Positions 7,664 to 15,610 of a stretch of 19,531 bases of DNA are shown here, in pieces (positions within the stretch are counted from its first letter, which is position 1; the number at the start of each line of letters is the position of its first letter). The DNA comes from JAWXCM01 sp034408745. Its GTDB lineage: Bacteria; Acidobacteriota; Terriglobia; Bryobacterales; Bryobacteraceae. The notes beneath the pieces are model-generated. The model made no database searches. It was not told the origin of the DNA and saw nothing but the letters and a program-made list of their open reading frames with translations. Position numbers and translations under genes: made by a program. The DNA is taken from NCBI GenBank assembly GCA_034408745.1, contig JAWXCM010000434.1:1-19531 (forward strand), given 5' to 3'.

Positions 7664-8113
7664 ATGCCAACCTCAAATCGACGAAAATTTCTCGCAGCCG
7701 GCGCGGTCGCCGCGGTTCCAGCTGCTGCTCAGGCTCAGGGCGAAAAGCCCACCAAGAAGGTAATTTGGCCTGGCGGGAAGGCGCCGCAGAAGCAGGCGCT
7801 GTTCAGCCAGATCACGACATTTGGCGATTTGGTCTTCATTGCCGGGCTGGGCGCGCACTTCGAAGGAGACATCAAGGCCCACACGAAGCACGTGCTGGAG
7901 ACGCTGGAATCGAGGCTGAAGGAAGCCGGGTCCGGGATGGACAAGGTTCTGAAGGTGAACGTGTATCTGAGCGACCTGAAGGACTACGCGGGGATGAACG
8001 AGGTGTTTCTGGGCAAGTTCGGGCCGGAGCCTCCGGTTCGGACCACGATCGCCGCGGTTGGCGGGGTTCCGGGGAACTCGCTGGTTGAGATTGACTGTAT
8101 CGCGCACAAGTAG
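7664..8113 (+). CDS. RidA family enamine/imine deaminase with a twin-arginine signal
   Basis: The 149-residue protein starts with a Tat signal: NRRKFLAAG at 5-13, then an alanine-rich segment to about 25. A full YjgF/YER057c/UK114 domain follows from about 30. Archetypal RidA residues are visible: Arg126 in PPVRTTI, the expected substrate carboxylate ligand, and Glu142 in LVEIDCIA, the expected water-activating residue. RidA hydrolyses 2-aminoacrylate and related enamines or imines released by PLP lyases, giving 2-keto acids and ammonia. Nearly all known members are cytoplasmic, so an exported copy is unusual. ATG 7664 is chosen because the upstream in-frame ATG 7601 lies inside the divergent gene and would bury the signal. 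It is the first gene of an operon, and the SelA-like gene starts 8 bases after its stop. Confidence 0.9.
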   Translation: MPTSNRRKFLAAGAVAAVPAAAQAQGEKPTKKVIWPGGKAPQKQALFSQITTFGDLVFIAGLGAHFEGDIKAHTKHVLETLESRLKEAGSGMDKVLKVNVYLSDLKDYAGMNEVFLGKFGPEPPVRTTIAAVGGVPGNSLVEIDCIAHK

Positions 8114-8121
8114 GAGAATGC

Positions 8122-9324
8122 ATGTCGCAACGACGATCGTTTTTGCAGCGGATGGCGGCGCTACCCATTCTTGGTGGGCTGGCGGGGCAGCGGGCGATGG
8201 TGTCGGCTGCCTCGGCGCCGGCGCGGGATGTGATCAAAGAGCTGGGAGTGCGGACGTTCATCAACGCCGCGGGTACCTATACCGCTTTGACCGCATCGCT
8301 GATGCGGCCGGAGGTAGTGGCGGCGATGGCGGCATCGGCGAAACACTTCGTGCCACTTGGGGAACTACAGGACAAGGTGGGCGCGAAGATCGCGTCGATG
8401 CTGGGTGCTGAGGCCGCGATTGTGACGTCGGGGGCGGCGGGTGCGCTGACGATCGGCACGGCGGCCTGTATTACGGGCGCGGATATGAATGCTGTTCGGC
8501 AAATTCCGGATTTAACCGGGCTGAAAAGCGAGGTAATTGTTCAGAAATCGCACCGCTATGGGTATGATCATGCGGTTCGCACGTGCGGAGTTCGGCTGGT
8601 TGAGGTGGAGACGGCTCAGGAGCTGGAATCGGCCGTCAATTCGAAGACAGCGATGATGCTGTTCTTCAACGATGCCGATCCGAAGGGCGCGATTAAGGCT
8701 GAACAATTTGTGGCGCTCGGGAAAAAGCATAATATTCCGACGTTTATCGATGCGTCGGCGGACGTGCCTCCGGTGACGAATCTGACTCGTTACACGAAGA
8801 TGGGCTTTGACCTTGTCACATTTTCGGGTGGCAAGGGAATTCGTGGGCCGCAGAGCGCGGGGATTCTGGCGGGTCGAAAGGATTTGGTGGCGGCGGCGAG
8901 GCTGAATACGTCGCCGAACAGCGACTCGATTGCACGCGGGATGAAGGTTAATAAAGAAGAAATGATCGGGATGCTGGTGGCCTTGCAGGCTTTTACCAGC
9001 ATCGATCATGCGGCGGAGTGGAAGGACTGGGAAGCGCGGGTAGGGATAATTACGGACGCGGTTCGCAAGCTGCCGTCCGTGACCACGGAAGTGAGTGTGC
9101 CGGAGATTGCGAACCATACGCCGCACCTGCATATTCGCTGGGATCAGGCGAAGATTGCGATTTCACCGCCGGAGGTGATGAAGCGGCTTCGCGAGGGGAC
9201 GCCATCGATTGAGGCGTGTCCGGCGACGGATCGGGAACAGCTTGTGTTTACGGTCTGGATGCTGCAACCGGGCGAAGAGAAGGTTGTGGCGCGGCGGGTG
9301 CGTGAGATTATGACCAGCGTTTGA
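8122..9324 (+). CDS. SelA/DgaE-like PLP-dependent lyase with a twin-arginine signal
   Basis: The 400-residue protein begins with QRRSFLQRM at 3-11 and a hydrophobic segment to about 31, a Tat-type signal. A fold-type I PLP enzyme of the SelA-like group follows. Motifs seen are FINAAGTYT (47-54), the glycine/alanine loop TSGAAGAL (102-109), FIDASADVPP with the pyridine-contacting Asp210, and FSGGKGIRGPQ with Schiff-base Lys238. The IRGPQ sequence fits DgaE-type ammonia lyases (D-glucosaminate-6-phosphate ammonia lyase) better than true SelA, and there are no tRNA-binding features. Likely reaction: elimination of ammonia or another beta-group from an amino acid or amino sugar acid via an enamine. 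The RidA protein next to it is the natural partner. AGGAG at 8112-8116 overlaps the preceding stop, and DUF362 follows after 13 bases. Substrate unknown. Confidence 0.88.
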   Translation: MSQRRSFLQRMAALPILGGLAGQRAMVSAASAPARDVIKELGVRTFINAAGTYTALTASLMRPEVVAAMAASAKHFVPLGELQDKVGAKIASMLGAEAAIVTSGAAGALTIGTAACITGADMNAVRQIPDLTGLKSEVIVQKSHRYGYDHAVRTCGVRLVEVETAQELESAVNSKTAMMLFFNDADPKGAIKAEQFVALGKKHNIPTFIDASADVPPVTNLTRYTKMGFDLVTFSGGKGIRGPQSAGILAGRKDLVAAARLNTSPNSDSIARGMKVNKEEMIGMLVALQAFTSIDHAAEWKDWEARVGIITDAVRKLPSVTTEVSVPEIANHTPHLHIRWDQAKIAISPPEVMKRLREGTPSIEACPATDREQLVFTVWMLQPGEEKVVARRVREIMTSV

Positions 9325-9337
9325 GGAGGATTTAACG

Positions 9338-10453
9338 ATGATTGCACGCAGGGATTTTCTTCGTCAGTCGGCTGTAGCCGGATTGTGTGCTGCGACGTAC
9401 TCGGCTGTGCCGATGCTTGCGCAGTCGAGTAATTTGGGTCTGCCGGGTCCGTTCCCGGGCCGCGTTGTGGCGGTGGAACATTCTGGCGCGTCGATTGAGC
9501 GCAAGTATCAGCGCGGTCCGGTTCGAGACATGCTGACGCGCGGAATGATGGAGCTTACCGGAGCTCCGACGGCTCAGGATGCGTGGCGGTATTTCTTCAG
9601 TCCTTCCGATGTTGTTGGGCTGAAGCTGAATCCGGTGGGCAGGCCGTTTGTGATCTCGTCACCGGAAATGGTGCAGGAAATTATCGCCGGTCTGCAAATG
9701 GCCGGGGTCAAGCCGCAGAATATTGTGGCTTATGACCGGTATCACCAGGAATTTCTGGCAGCCGGTTTCGACAAATGGCTGCCGGAGGGTGTGAGGTGGA
9801 CGGCGGCGACGACAGCGTACAACTCGCATCCGCTGCAGCTGGACATGCAGGGGTATGACGAGACGCAGTATGTGGAGATGCCGCTGGTGTTGCCGGGTGC
9901 GAATCCTCGGGATCCGCATCACCGGCGGTCGTATTTGTCGAAGTTTATCAGCAAGGATGTCACGAAGATGGTGAATCTTTGCCTGCTGAAGCATCACCAG
10001 TCGGCCGGCGTGACGATTGCGCTGAAGAATCTGTCGCACGGGCTGGTAAATAATGTCAGCCGCAGCCACTCGTCCAGCACGCTGAATACGTGCGGCACGT
10101 TTATTCCGAATATTGTCGATCACCCGATTATTCGGAAGAAAGTGGTGCTGAATATTTGCGACGCCGTGGTGGCGGCGTATCACGGCGGTCCGGGCAGGAA
10201 GGTGGAGAAGTATGTCTGGTCACCGAATGCGATGTATTTTTCTACCGACCCTGTCGCTATGGACAAGGTCGGTCTGAAGGCGATTGACGAGAAGCGCAAG
10301 GCTATGGGGATGCTGTCGATTGCGGCGGCGAAACCGGATGCGGACAGCACTTTTCTTAATATGCAGGTGGAGCATATCGAGATTGCCGGAGCGCTGGGGC
10401 TCGGGGTGTATGACGACAAGAAGATCGATGTGCGGCGGGTGAAGCTGGCTTAA
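9338..10453 (+). CDS. Tat-exported DUF362 domain protein
   Basis: The 371-residue protein starts with ARRDFLRQSA (3-12) and a hydrophobic stretch ending near PMLAQSS, a twin-arginine signal. The rest matches DUF362 (PF04015): SDVVGLKLNPVGRP, then SPEMVQEIIAGLQMAGVKP with IVAYDR, and a later HHQSAGVTIALKNLSHG region. Many DUF362 proteins are fused to 4Fe-4S ferredoxin modules. This one has no CxxCxxC motif, and its few cysteines are scattered. The biochemical role of DUF362 is not established. The strong ribosome site AGGAGG (9324-9329) overlaps the upstream TGA by one base and lies 8 bases before ATG, so it is translated from the same mRNA as the RidA and SelA-like proteins. All three are addressed to Tat, which supports a shared periplasmic job. 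It is the last gene of the operon, and twin hairpins follow. Confidence 0.87.
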   Translation: MIARRDFLRQSAVAGLCAATYSAVPMLAQSSNLGLPGPFPGRVVAVEHSGASIERKYQRGPVRDMLTRGMMELTGAPTAQDAWRYFFSPSDVVGLKLNPVGRPFVISSPEMVQEIIAGLQMAGVKPQNIVAYDRYHQEFLAAGFDKWLPEGVRWTAATTAYNSHPLQLDMQGYDETQYVEMPLVLPGANPRDPHHRRSYLSKFISKDVTKMVNLCLLKHHQSAGVTIALKNLSHGLVNNVSRSHSSSTLNTCGTFIPNIVDHPIIRKKVVLNICDAVVAAYHGGPGRKVEKYVWSPNAMYFSTDPVAMDKVGLKAIDEKRKAMGMLSIAAAKPDADSTFLNMQVEHIEIAGALGLGVYDDKKIDVRRVKLA

Positions 10454-10464
10454 GCGGGACTTTT

Positions 10465-10502
10465 GGCGGGTCTGGGGACCCGCCGCAGGCCTGGGGGCCT
10501 GC
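10465..10502 (+). terminator. Two back-to-back hairpins with identical TGGG loops
   Basis: The first hairpin (10465-10484) has a perfect 8-pair stem GGCGGGTC/GACCCGCC. The second (10485-10502) has a perfect 7-pair stem GCAGGCC/GGCCTGC. Both close on a TGGG tetraloop and no base separates them. A C-run (10503-10507) follows instead of a T-run. They start 11 bases after the DUF362 stop codon, so they most likely mark the operon's 3' end, either as a U-less terminator or as a dispersed REP-like element. Confidence 0.55.
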
Positions 10503-10545
10503 CCCCCTCACAAAGCGGGTCCACGATTTGGTCATTGCGACCCTT

Positions 10546-10551
10546 TATACT
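10546..10551 (+). promoter_or_regulatory. Candidate -10 element of the DUF1592-DUF1552-ankyrin operon
   Basis: TATACT matches 5 of 6 consensus positions and lies in a local AT-rich patch (10544-10558) between the twin hairpins and ATG 10579. No -35 at 17 bases resembles TTGACA. The implied leader is about 20 bases and includes the GAGG ribosome site at 10567-10570. Confidence 0.4.
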
Positions 10552-10578
10552 ATTTATAAGTCGCCCGAGGCTGCGACC

Positions 10579-12885
10579 ATGAGACTTGTCTGTCTAATTA
10601 CCCTGGCGTTGACCGGTGCCTACGCTGCCACCGCGGACCAATCTGCGACCGTTAAGCGGTACTGCGCCGGCTGCCACAACTCGAGCCTCAAGTCCGGTGG
10701 GCTCGCGCTCGACAAGACCAATCCGAACAATCCGGTAACCGATGCTGAGACGTGGGAGAAGGTGATTCGACGGCTGCGTGTGCGATCCATGCCGCCGGCT
10801 GGACTGCCTCGTCCGGATGAGGCGACTTACAAATCGCTGGTAAGTTCGCTGGAAGGGTCGATCGATCAGGCTGCGGCGGCGAGGCCGAATCCGGGTCGGA
10901 CGGACACGTTCCGGCGGCTGAACCGGGCTGAATATCACAATGCGATTCGGGATTTGCTGGCGCTGGAGGTGGATGTTTCCGCGCTGCTTCCTATTGACGA
11001 ATCGAGCCACGGGTTCGACAACGTAACGGTGGGCGATTTGTCGCCGACGCTGCTGGACCGGTATCTGGCGGCGGCGCAGAAGATTGGCCGGCTTTCTGTG
11101 GGTGCGCCGGTGAAGTCGCCGGGCGGGACCACGGTGTCGTTGCCGCCGGACCTGACGCAGGAAGAGCACCTGGAAGGCCTGCCGCTGGGGACTCGCGGCG
11201 GGCTGGCGATGCCGCACACGTTTCCGCTGGATGCCGACTACGAGTTTGTGGTTCGGCTGCAGCGCGATCGCAATGAGCATGTGGAAGGGCTGACGGCAAA
11301 TCATCAGGTTGAGATTTTGCTGGACGGCGAGCGGATCGGACTGTTCACGGTGAAGCCGCCCGCGGGCACGGACCACAGTAAGGCTGACCTTGGACTTACG
11401 GTTCGGATTCCGGTGAAGGCGGGGCCGCATACGGTGGCTGCGACGTTCCCGAAACAGCGGTCGACTCTGCTGGAGCAGGAGCGTCAGCCGTGGCATGCGC
11501 GGTTCAACATGGACCGGCATCCCCGGACTCAGCCGGCGATTTTCTCAGTGACTGTGAATGGGCCGTACAACGCGAAGGGGCCTGGCGACTCGCCGAGCCG
11601 GCGGCGGCTGTTGGTGTGCCGGCCGAGCTCGCAGCGGGACGAAGAGGCTTGCGCGGGTCGGATTATTTCGACGCTGGCGCGCCGGGCTTGGCGCCGGCCG
11701 GTGAACGCGGACGAGTTGCGGGGCCCGATGCGGTTTTTCCATGAGGGCAGGGCGGCTGGCGATTTTGAGAATGGTGTGGAGATGGCTGTGCGGTCCGTGC
11801 TGGTGAGTCCGGAGTTTCTGTTCCGGATTGAAGTGGACCCGGCTGGCGGATCGTCCGCGCCGTACTCGGTTGGCGACCTCGCGCTTGCATCGAGGCTGTC
11901 GTTCTTTCTGTGGAGCAGCATTCCGGACGACGAACTGCTGGAGGTCGCGGCTGCCGGCAAGCTGAAGACGCAGGCGGTGTTCGAGAAGCAGGTTCGGCGG
12001 ATGCTGGCGGATTCGCGGTCGGCGTCGCTGGTGAACAATTTTGCGGAACAGTGGCTGTATTTGCGCAATTTGGCTTCGATTACGCCGGATATGCGGTTGT
12101 TTCCGGATTTCGACGATAATTTGCGGCAGTCGTTCCGGCGGGAGACTGAACTGCTGTTCGAGAGTGTGATGCGGGAGGACCGCAGTGTACTGGATTTGTT
12201 GCGAGGCCGGTACACCTATCTGGACGAGCGGCTGGCGAAGCACTACGGCATTCCGAATATTTATGGCAGCCGGTTCCGGCGGGTGGAATTTCCGGAGGGT
12301 GGTGAGCGCGGAGGTCTGCTGCGGCAGGGCAGCATCCTGATGGTGACGTCGTACGCGACTCGCACTTCTCCGGTGATTAGGGGCAAGTGGATACTGTCGA
12401 ATATTCTGGGTGTTCCTCCGCCGCCACCTCCGGAAAACGTTCCGGCCCTTAAGGAAAATACGATCAGCAGCAAGTTGTCGGTTCGGGAGCGGACGTCGCA
12501 GCACAGGGCGGATCCGGTGTGCTCAGGCTGCCACAATCTGATGGATCCGCCGGGGTTTGCGCTGGAGAATTACGACGCGGTGGGCCGGTACCGGCGGAGC
12601 GAAGATGGCGTACGGATCGACGCATCGGGTGCGCTGCCGGACGGTGCGGGCTTCGACGGCGTGGAGGGTCTGCAGAAAGGTCTGCTGGCACGGCCCGAAG
12701 TTTTCGCGGGGACATTTACGGAAAAGCTGCTTACTTATGCGCTCGGCCGCGGTGTGGAGTATTACGACGCGCCCGCCGTCCGCAAAATTGTACGGAGTTC
12801 CGGGGAAAAGGATTATCGTTTCTCGGAGTTCATACTGGGCATTGTTAACAGTGCGCCGTTCCGGATGAGGAGATCGCCGACATGA
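10579..12885 (+). CDS. Di-haem planctomycete-type cytochrome protein (DUF1587-DUF1592-DUF1588-DUF1585)
   Basis: The 768-residue protein has a Sec signal (MRLVCLITLALTGAYAA). The first haem site CAGCH (29-33) lies in a PSCyt/cytochrome c-like segment, followed by DUF1587 (RRLNRAEYHNAIRDLLAL). A beta-rich part with a carbohydrate-binding look spans about 200-340. DUF1595/DUF1592 (SRLSFFLWSSIPDDELL), then DUF1588 (RGGLLRQGSILMVTSYATRTSPV), and DUF1585 near the end follow. The second haem site is CSGCH at 648-652 with NLMDPPGFALENYD. Family members are exported redox proteins of unknown substrate. The frame runs upstream to 10528, but ATG 10579 starts the signal peptide and has GAGG 8 bases before it. 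The gene overlaps the DUF1552 gene by 4 bases (ATGA), a sign of translational coupling. Confidence 0.92.
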   Translation: MRLVCLITLALTGAYAATADQSATVKRYCAGCHNSSLKSGGLALDKTNPNNPVTDAETWEKVIRRLRVRSMPPAGLPRPDEATYKSLVSSLEGSIDQAAAARPNPGRTDTFRRLNRAEYHNAIRDLLALEVDVSALLPIDESSHGFDNVTVGDLSPTLLDRYLAAAQKIGRLSVGAPVKSPGGTTVSLPPDLTQEEHLEGLPLGTRGGLAMPHTFPLDADYEFVVRLQRDRNEHVEGLTANHQVEILLDGERIGLFTVKPPAGTDHSKADLGLTVRIPVKAGPHTVAATFPKQRSTLLEQERQPWHARFNMDRHPRTQPAIFSVTVNGPYNAKGPGDSPSRRRLLVCRPSSQRDEEACAGRIISTLARRAWRRPVNADELRGPMRFFHEGRAAGDFENGVEMAVRSVLVSPEFLFRIEVDPAGGSSAPYSVGDLALASRLSFFLWSSIPDDELLEVAAAGKLKTQAVFEKQVRRMLADSRSASLVNNFAEQWLYLRNLASITPDMRLFPDFDDNLRQSFRRETELLFESVMREDRSVLDLLRGRYTYLDERLAKHYGIPNIYGSRFRRVEFPEGGERGGLLRQGSILMVTSYATRTSPVIRGKWILSNILGVPPPPPPENVPALKENTISSKLSVRERTSQHRADPVCSGCHNLMDPPGFALENYDAVGRYRRSEDGVRIDASGALPDGAGFDGVEGLQKGLLARPEVFAGTFTEKLLTYALGRGVEYYDAPAVRKIVRSSGEKDYRFSEFILGIVNSAPFRMRRSPT

Positions 12886-14216
12886 TCGTGACGAAAAAGG
12901 CATTGCATCGCCGTACGTTTCTGCGGGGCGCGGGTGCCGCTCTGGCACTTCCACTGCTGGACGCGATGGTTCCGTCCATGACTGCGATGGCGGCTACTCC
13001 GGCTGCCGGGGTTCGACGCCTGGGATTCGTATATGTACCGATGGGGGCGACGCTGGCGTCGTGGACTCCGCGTTGTCCTGTGGGGCCGCTGAGTGCGCTT
13101 TCGCCGACGCTGCAGTCGCTGGACAAGCTGCGCGATCACCTGACGGTGGTCAGCAATCTGGAACTGCGCAATGCCTATCCTGGCACGCATGCCACGTCGA
13201 ACGCGGCGTTTCTGAGCGCGGCTACCGCGAAGTGGACGGAGAGTTCAGACTACGAGCTGGCTACGACGGTGGATCAGGTGGCGGCGAAGCAGCTGGGACG
13301 GGATACGCGGCTGCCGTCGATGGAACTTGCGATGGACCTGCTGACGACCGTGGGTCAGTGCGACAACGGGTACGCGTGCGTTTACCAGAATAATCTTTCG
13401 TGGTCGTCACCGACGACGCCGCTGCCTGCCGAGGCTCACCCGCGGATCGTGTTTGAGCGGCTGTTCGGGGACGGTGGCACGGCGACGGAGCGCAGGGCGG
13501 AACTGAAGCGGAATGCGAGCCTGCTGGACTGGGTTCGGGATGACATCTCGCGGCTGCAAAACAAGCTTGGTGCGTCGGACCGGACCAAGGTGTCGCAGTA
13601 TCTGGAGACGGTTCGGGAAGTAGAGCGGCGGATTCAAAAGGCGGAAGCGGAGACGGCGAATAATACGCTGCCGGATCTGGACCGTCCGGTTGGAGTGCCG
13701 GCCGCTTATACGGATCACGCGAAGCTGATGTTCGATCTGCAGGTGCTGGCGATGCAGGCCGATGTGACTCGGGTGCTGACGTTTCAGCTGGCTCGGGAGA
13801 CCAGTAACCGGGCGTATCCGGAGATCGGGATTACCGAGGGGCATCACCCGCTTACGCATCACAACAACGATCCGGAAAAGGTAGCGAAAGTCGCGCAGAT
13901 TAACGCTTATCACGTGAGTTTATTCGCTTATTATCTGGACAAGCTGCGGTCGACTCCCGATGGTGACGGATCGCTGCTGGACCACTCGCTGATCCTGTAT
14001 GGGAGCGGCATGGGCAATCCGAACGTTCACGATCACGTGAATCTGCCGATTATTGTCGCTGGTGGGGCGTCGGGGCGGAACAAGGGCGGGCGGCATGTTC
14101 GGTATGAGAAGCCGGAGCCGCTGGCGAATCTCCATCTGACTCTGCTGGACCGCGTCGGCGTGCGCGTGGACAGGTTTGCCGACAGCAAGGGACAAATTCC
14201 GGAAATATCGCTGTGA
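12882..14216 (+). CDS. Tat-exported DUF1552 domain protein
   Basis: The 444-residue protein begins with HRRTFLRGAGAALALPLLDA (9-28), a textbook twin-arginine signal. DUF1552 (PF07586) follows with its usual features: LGFVYVPMGA, the helical region around LGASDRTKVSQYLETVREVE, and LILYGSGMGNPNVHDHVNLP near the C-terminus. In that last segment Gly-Ser-Gly and His-Asp-His resemble the metal site of the sulfatase-related DUF1501/DUF1552 fold. Genes of this family nearly always follow a DUF1592 cytochrome gene, and the two are presumed to act together in the periplasm on an unknown substrate. ATG overlaps the preceding TGA by 4 bases, and GAGGAGA lies about 9 bases before it. Its own stop overlaps the next GTG start by 4 bases. 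Confidence 0.92.
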   Translation: MIVTKKALHRRTFLRGAGAALALPLLDAMVPSMTAMAATPAAGVRRLGFVYVPMGATLASWTPRCPVGPLSALSPTLQSLDKLRDHLTVVSNLELRNAYPGTHATSNAAFLSAATAKWTESSDYELATTVDQVAAKQLGRDTRLPSMELAMDLLTTVGQCDNGYACVYQNNLSWSSPTTPLPAEAHPRIVFERLFGDGGTATERRAELKRNASLLDWVRDDISRLQNKLGASDRTKVSQYLETVREVERRIQKAEAETANNTLPDLDRPVGVPAAYTDHAKLMFDLQVLAMQADVTRVLTFQLARETSNRAYPEIGITEGHHPLTHHNNDPEKVAKVAQINAYHVSLFAYYLDKLRSTPDGDGSLLDHSLILYGSGMGNPNVHDHVNLPIIVAGGASGRNKGGRHVRYEKPEPLANLHLTLLDRVGVRVDRFADSKGQIPEISL

Positions 14217-15610
14217 AATACGTTGGGCATGCCGCGGTATTTCTGACTGCTTTGACGCTGGTTGCGGCGCCTCCGGCCAAAGTGTCGCCAGATGGCACCA
14301 CGGAACTGCACTGGGCTGTGGAGCGCGGCGATGTCGACAGCGCGAAGCGGGCACTGCGCGAGGGTGCGGATCCGAAAGCTGCGAATCGGTACGGTATGAC
14401 TCCGTTGTCGCTGGCGGCTACGAATGGAAATGCCGCGCTGGTAAAGCTGCTGCTGGACGCGGGCGCGAGTCCGGATGTCGCGCTGCCGGGTGGGGAAACG
14501 CCGCTGATGACGGCGGCTCGAACGGGGAGTGTGGAGGCGGTGAAGGCGCTGCTGGCGCGGGGCGCGAATCCGAATGTGAAGGAGACGGTTCGAGGCCAGA
14601 CGGCGCTGATGTGGGCTGCGGCGGAGGGCAACAGCGAGGTCATCGAGGTGTTGCTTCAGGCTGGGGCTCAACTGCAGACGCGACTGGATTCGGGCTACAC
14701 GGCGTTCCTGTTTGCGGTGCGCGAAGGCCGGCTGGAGGCGGTGAAGGTGCTGGTGAAAGCTGGCGCGAATCCGAATGACAGCATTCGTCCTGAGGGGTCG
14801 GCGAAGAAGCAGAGGGCGGCTCCGGCGGAGGGCACGGGCGCGCTGCTGCTGGCGGTGGTGAACGCTCATTTTGATCTGGCGTCTTATCTGGTGGACGCGG
14901 GCGCGAATCCGAATTCGGCCGAGACGGGATGGACGGCGCTGCACGCGGTCAGCGGGGTTCGCAAGCCTGGGGTTGGGGATAACGATCCGGCGCCGCGCGG
15001 GTCGGGGGCGATGGACAGCGTCGCGATGGTGAAGAAACTGGTGGCGTCGGGCGCGAATATCAATGCGCGGATGACGAAGAAAATCGGCGTGGGAATGACG
15101 GGGCTGAACACCATGGGGTCGACGCCGTATCTGCTGGCGGCGAGGACCGCGGATGCGGAGTTGATGCGGCTGCTGCAGTCGCTTGGCGCCGATGTGAAGA
15201 TCCCGACTGCCGACGGTGCGACTCCGATCATTGTGGCGGCTGGCCTGGGCACGCGTTCGCCTGGTGAGGATGCGGGCTGGGAGGACGAGGTCCTGGAGGC
15301 GCTGCGGGTGGCGCTGGATCATGGCGCCGACGTGAATGCGGCCGACAACAACGGGGAGACCGCGATGCACGGCGCCGCGTACAAGAATCTGCCACGCGCG
15401 GTGGAGTTTCTTGCCAGCCACGGCGCGAAGATCGAAGTCTGGAACAAAAAGAACAAATTCGGCTGGACACCTCTGACAATTGCCGAGGGTTATCGCTTCG
15501 GAAACTACAAGCCGTCGAGCACGACGGTTGCGGCGTTTCGGAAATTGTATGAGGCCGCGGGCATCACTCCCGAGCCGTACACGCCGCCCGCAGGCAAATA
15601 TTTCCAGTAG
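14213..15610 (+). CDS. Secreted ankyrin-repeat protein
   Basis: The 465-residue protein starts with GTG inside the overlap GTGA with the DUF1552 stop. A signal peptide (KYVGHAAVFLTALTLVAA) is followed almost entirely by ankyrin repeats. About ten are recognisable from TELHWAVERGDVDSAKRAL to the C-terminal capping TPLTIAEGYR. Each carries the TPL/TALxxAA helix and the GANPN/GADVN turn. Insertions occur in repeats 5-6 (lysine-rich), 7 (VRKPGVGDNDPAPRG) and 9 (GTRSPGEDAGWEDE). Ankyrin repeats bind proteins, and there is no catalytic motif or haem site. Position as the third, translationally coupled gene after DUF1592 and DUF1552 suggests it scaffolds or regulates those two proteins in the periplasm. 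That link is inference. Confidence 0.92.
   Translation: MKYVGHAAVFLTALTLVAAPPAKVSPDGTTELHWAVERGDVDSAKRALREGADPKAANRYGMTPLSLAATNGNAALVKLLLDAGASPDVALPGGETPLMTAARTGSVEAVKALLARGANPNVKETVRGQTALMWAAAEGNSEVIEVLLQAGAQLQTRLDSGYTAFLFAVREGRLEAVKVLVKAGANPNDSIRPEGSAKKQRAAPAEGTGALLLAVVNAHFDLASYLVDAGANPNSAETGWTALHAVSGVRKPGVGDNDPAPRGSGAMDSVAMVKKLVASGANINARMTKKIGVGMTGLNTMGSTPYLLAARTADAELMRLLQSLGADVKIPTADGATPIIVAAGLGTRSPGEDAGWEDEVLEALRVALDHGADVNAADNNGETAMHGAAYKNLPRAVEFLASHGAKIEVWNKKNKFGWTPLTIAEGYRFGNYKPSSTTVAAFRKLYEAAGITPEPYTPPAGKYFQ

Noticed and set aside
8122..9324. True selenocysteine synthase (selA)
   Set aside because: Tat signal, DgaE-type IRGPQ motif, a length shorter than SelA, and no selenium genes nearby.
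10528..10578. Upstream start ATG/GTG codons extending the DUF1592 protein by 17 residues
   Set aside because: The extension would bury the signal peptide and overlaps the candidate -10 element.
11545..12504. Minus-strand frame of 319 codons
   Set aside because: It is antisense to the DUF1592 cytochrome gene, has shadow composition, and lacks a domain.
14561..14914. Three exact 15-base copies of GGCGCGAATCCGAAT (14561, 14762, 14900)
   Set aside because: They encode the conserved ankyrin turn G-A-N-P-N and are explained by protein repeats, not by a DNA element.
14033..15421. Minus-strand frame of 462 codons
   Set aside because: It is antisense to the ankyrin gene and dominated by Arg, His and Gln. 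Its length follows from the repeated codon pattern of the real gene.
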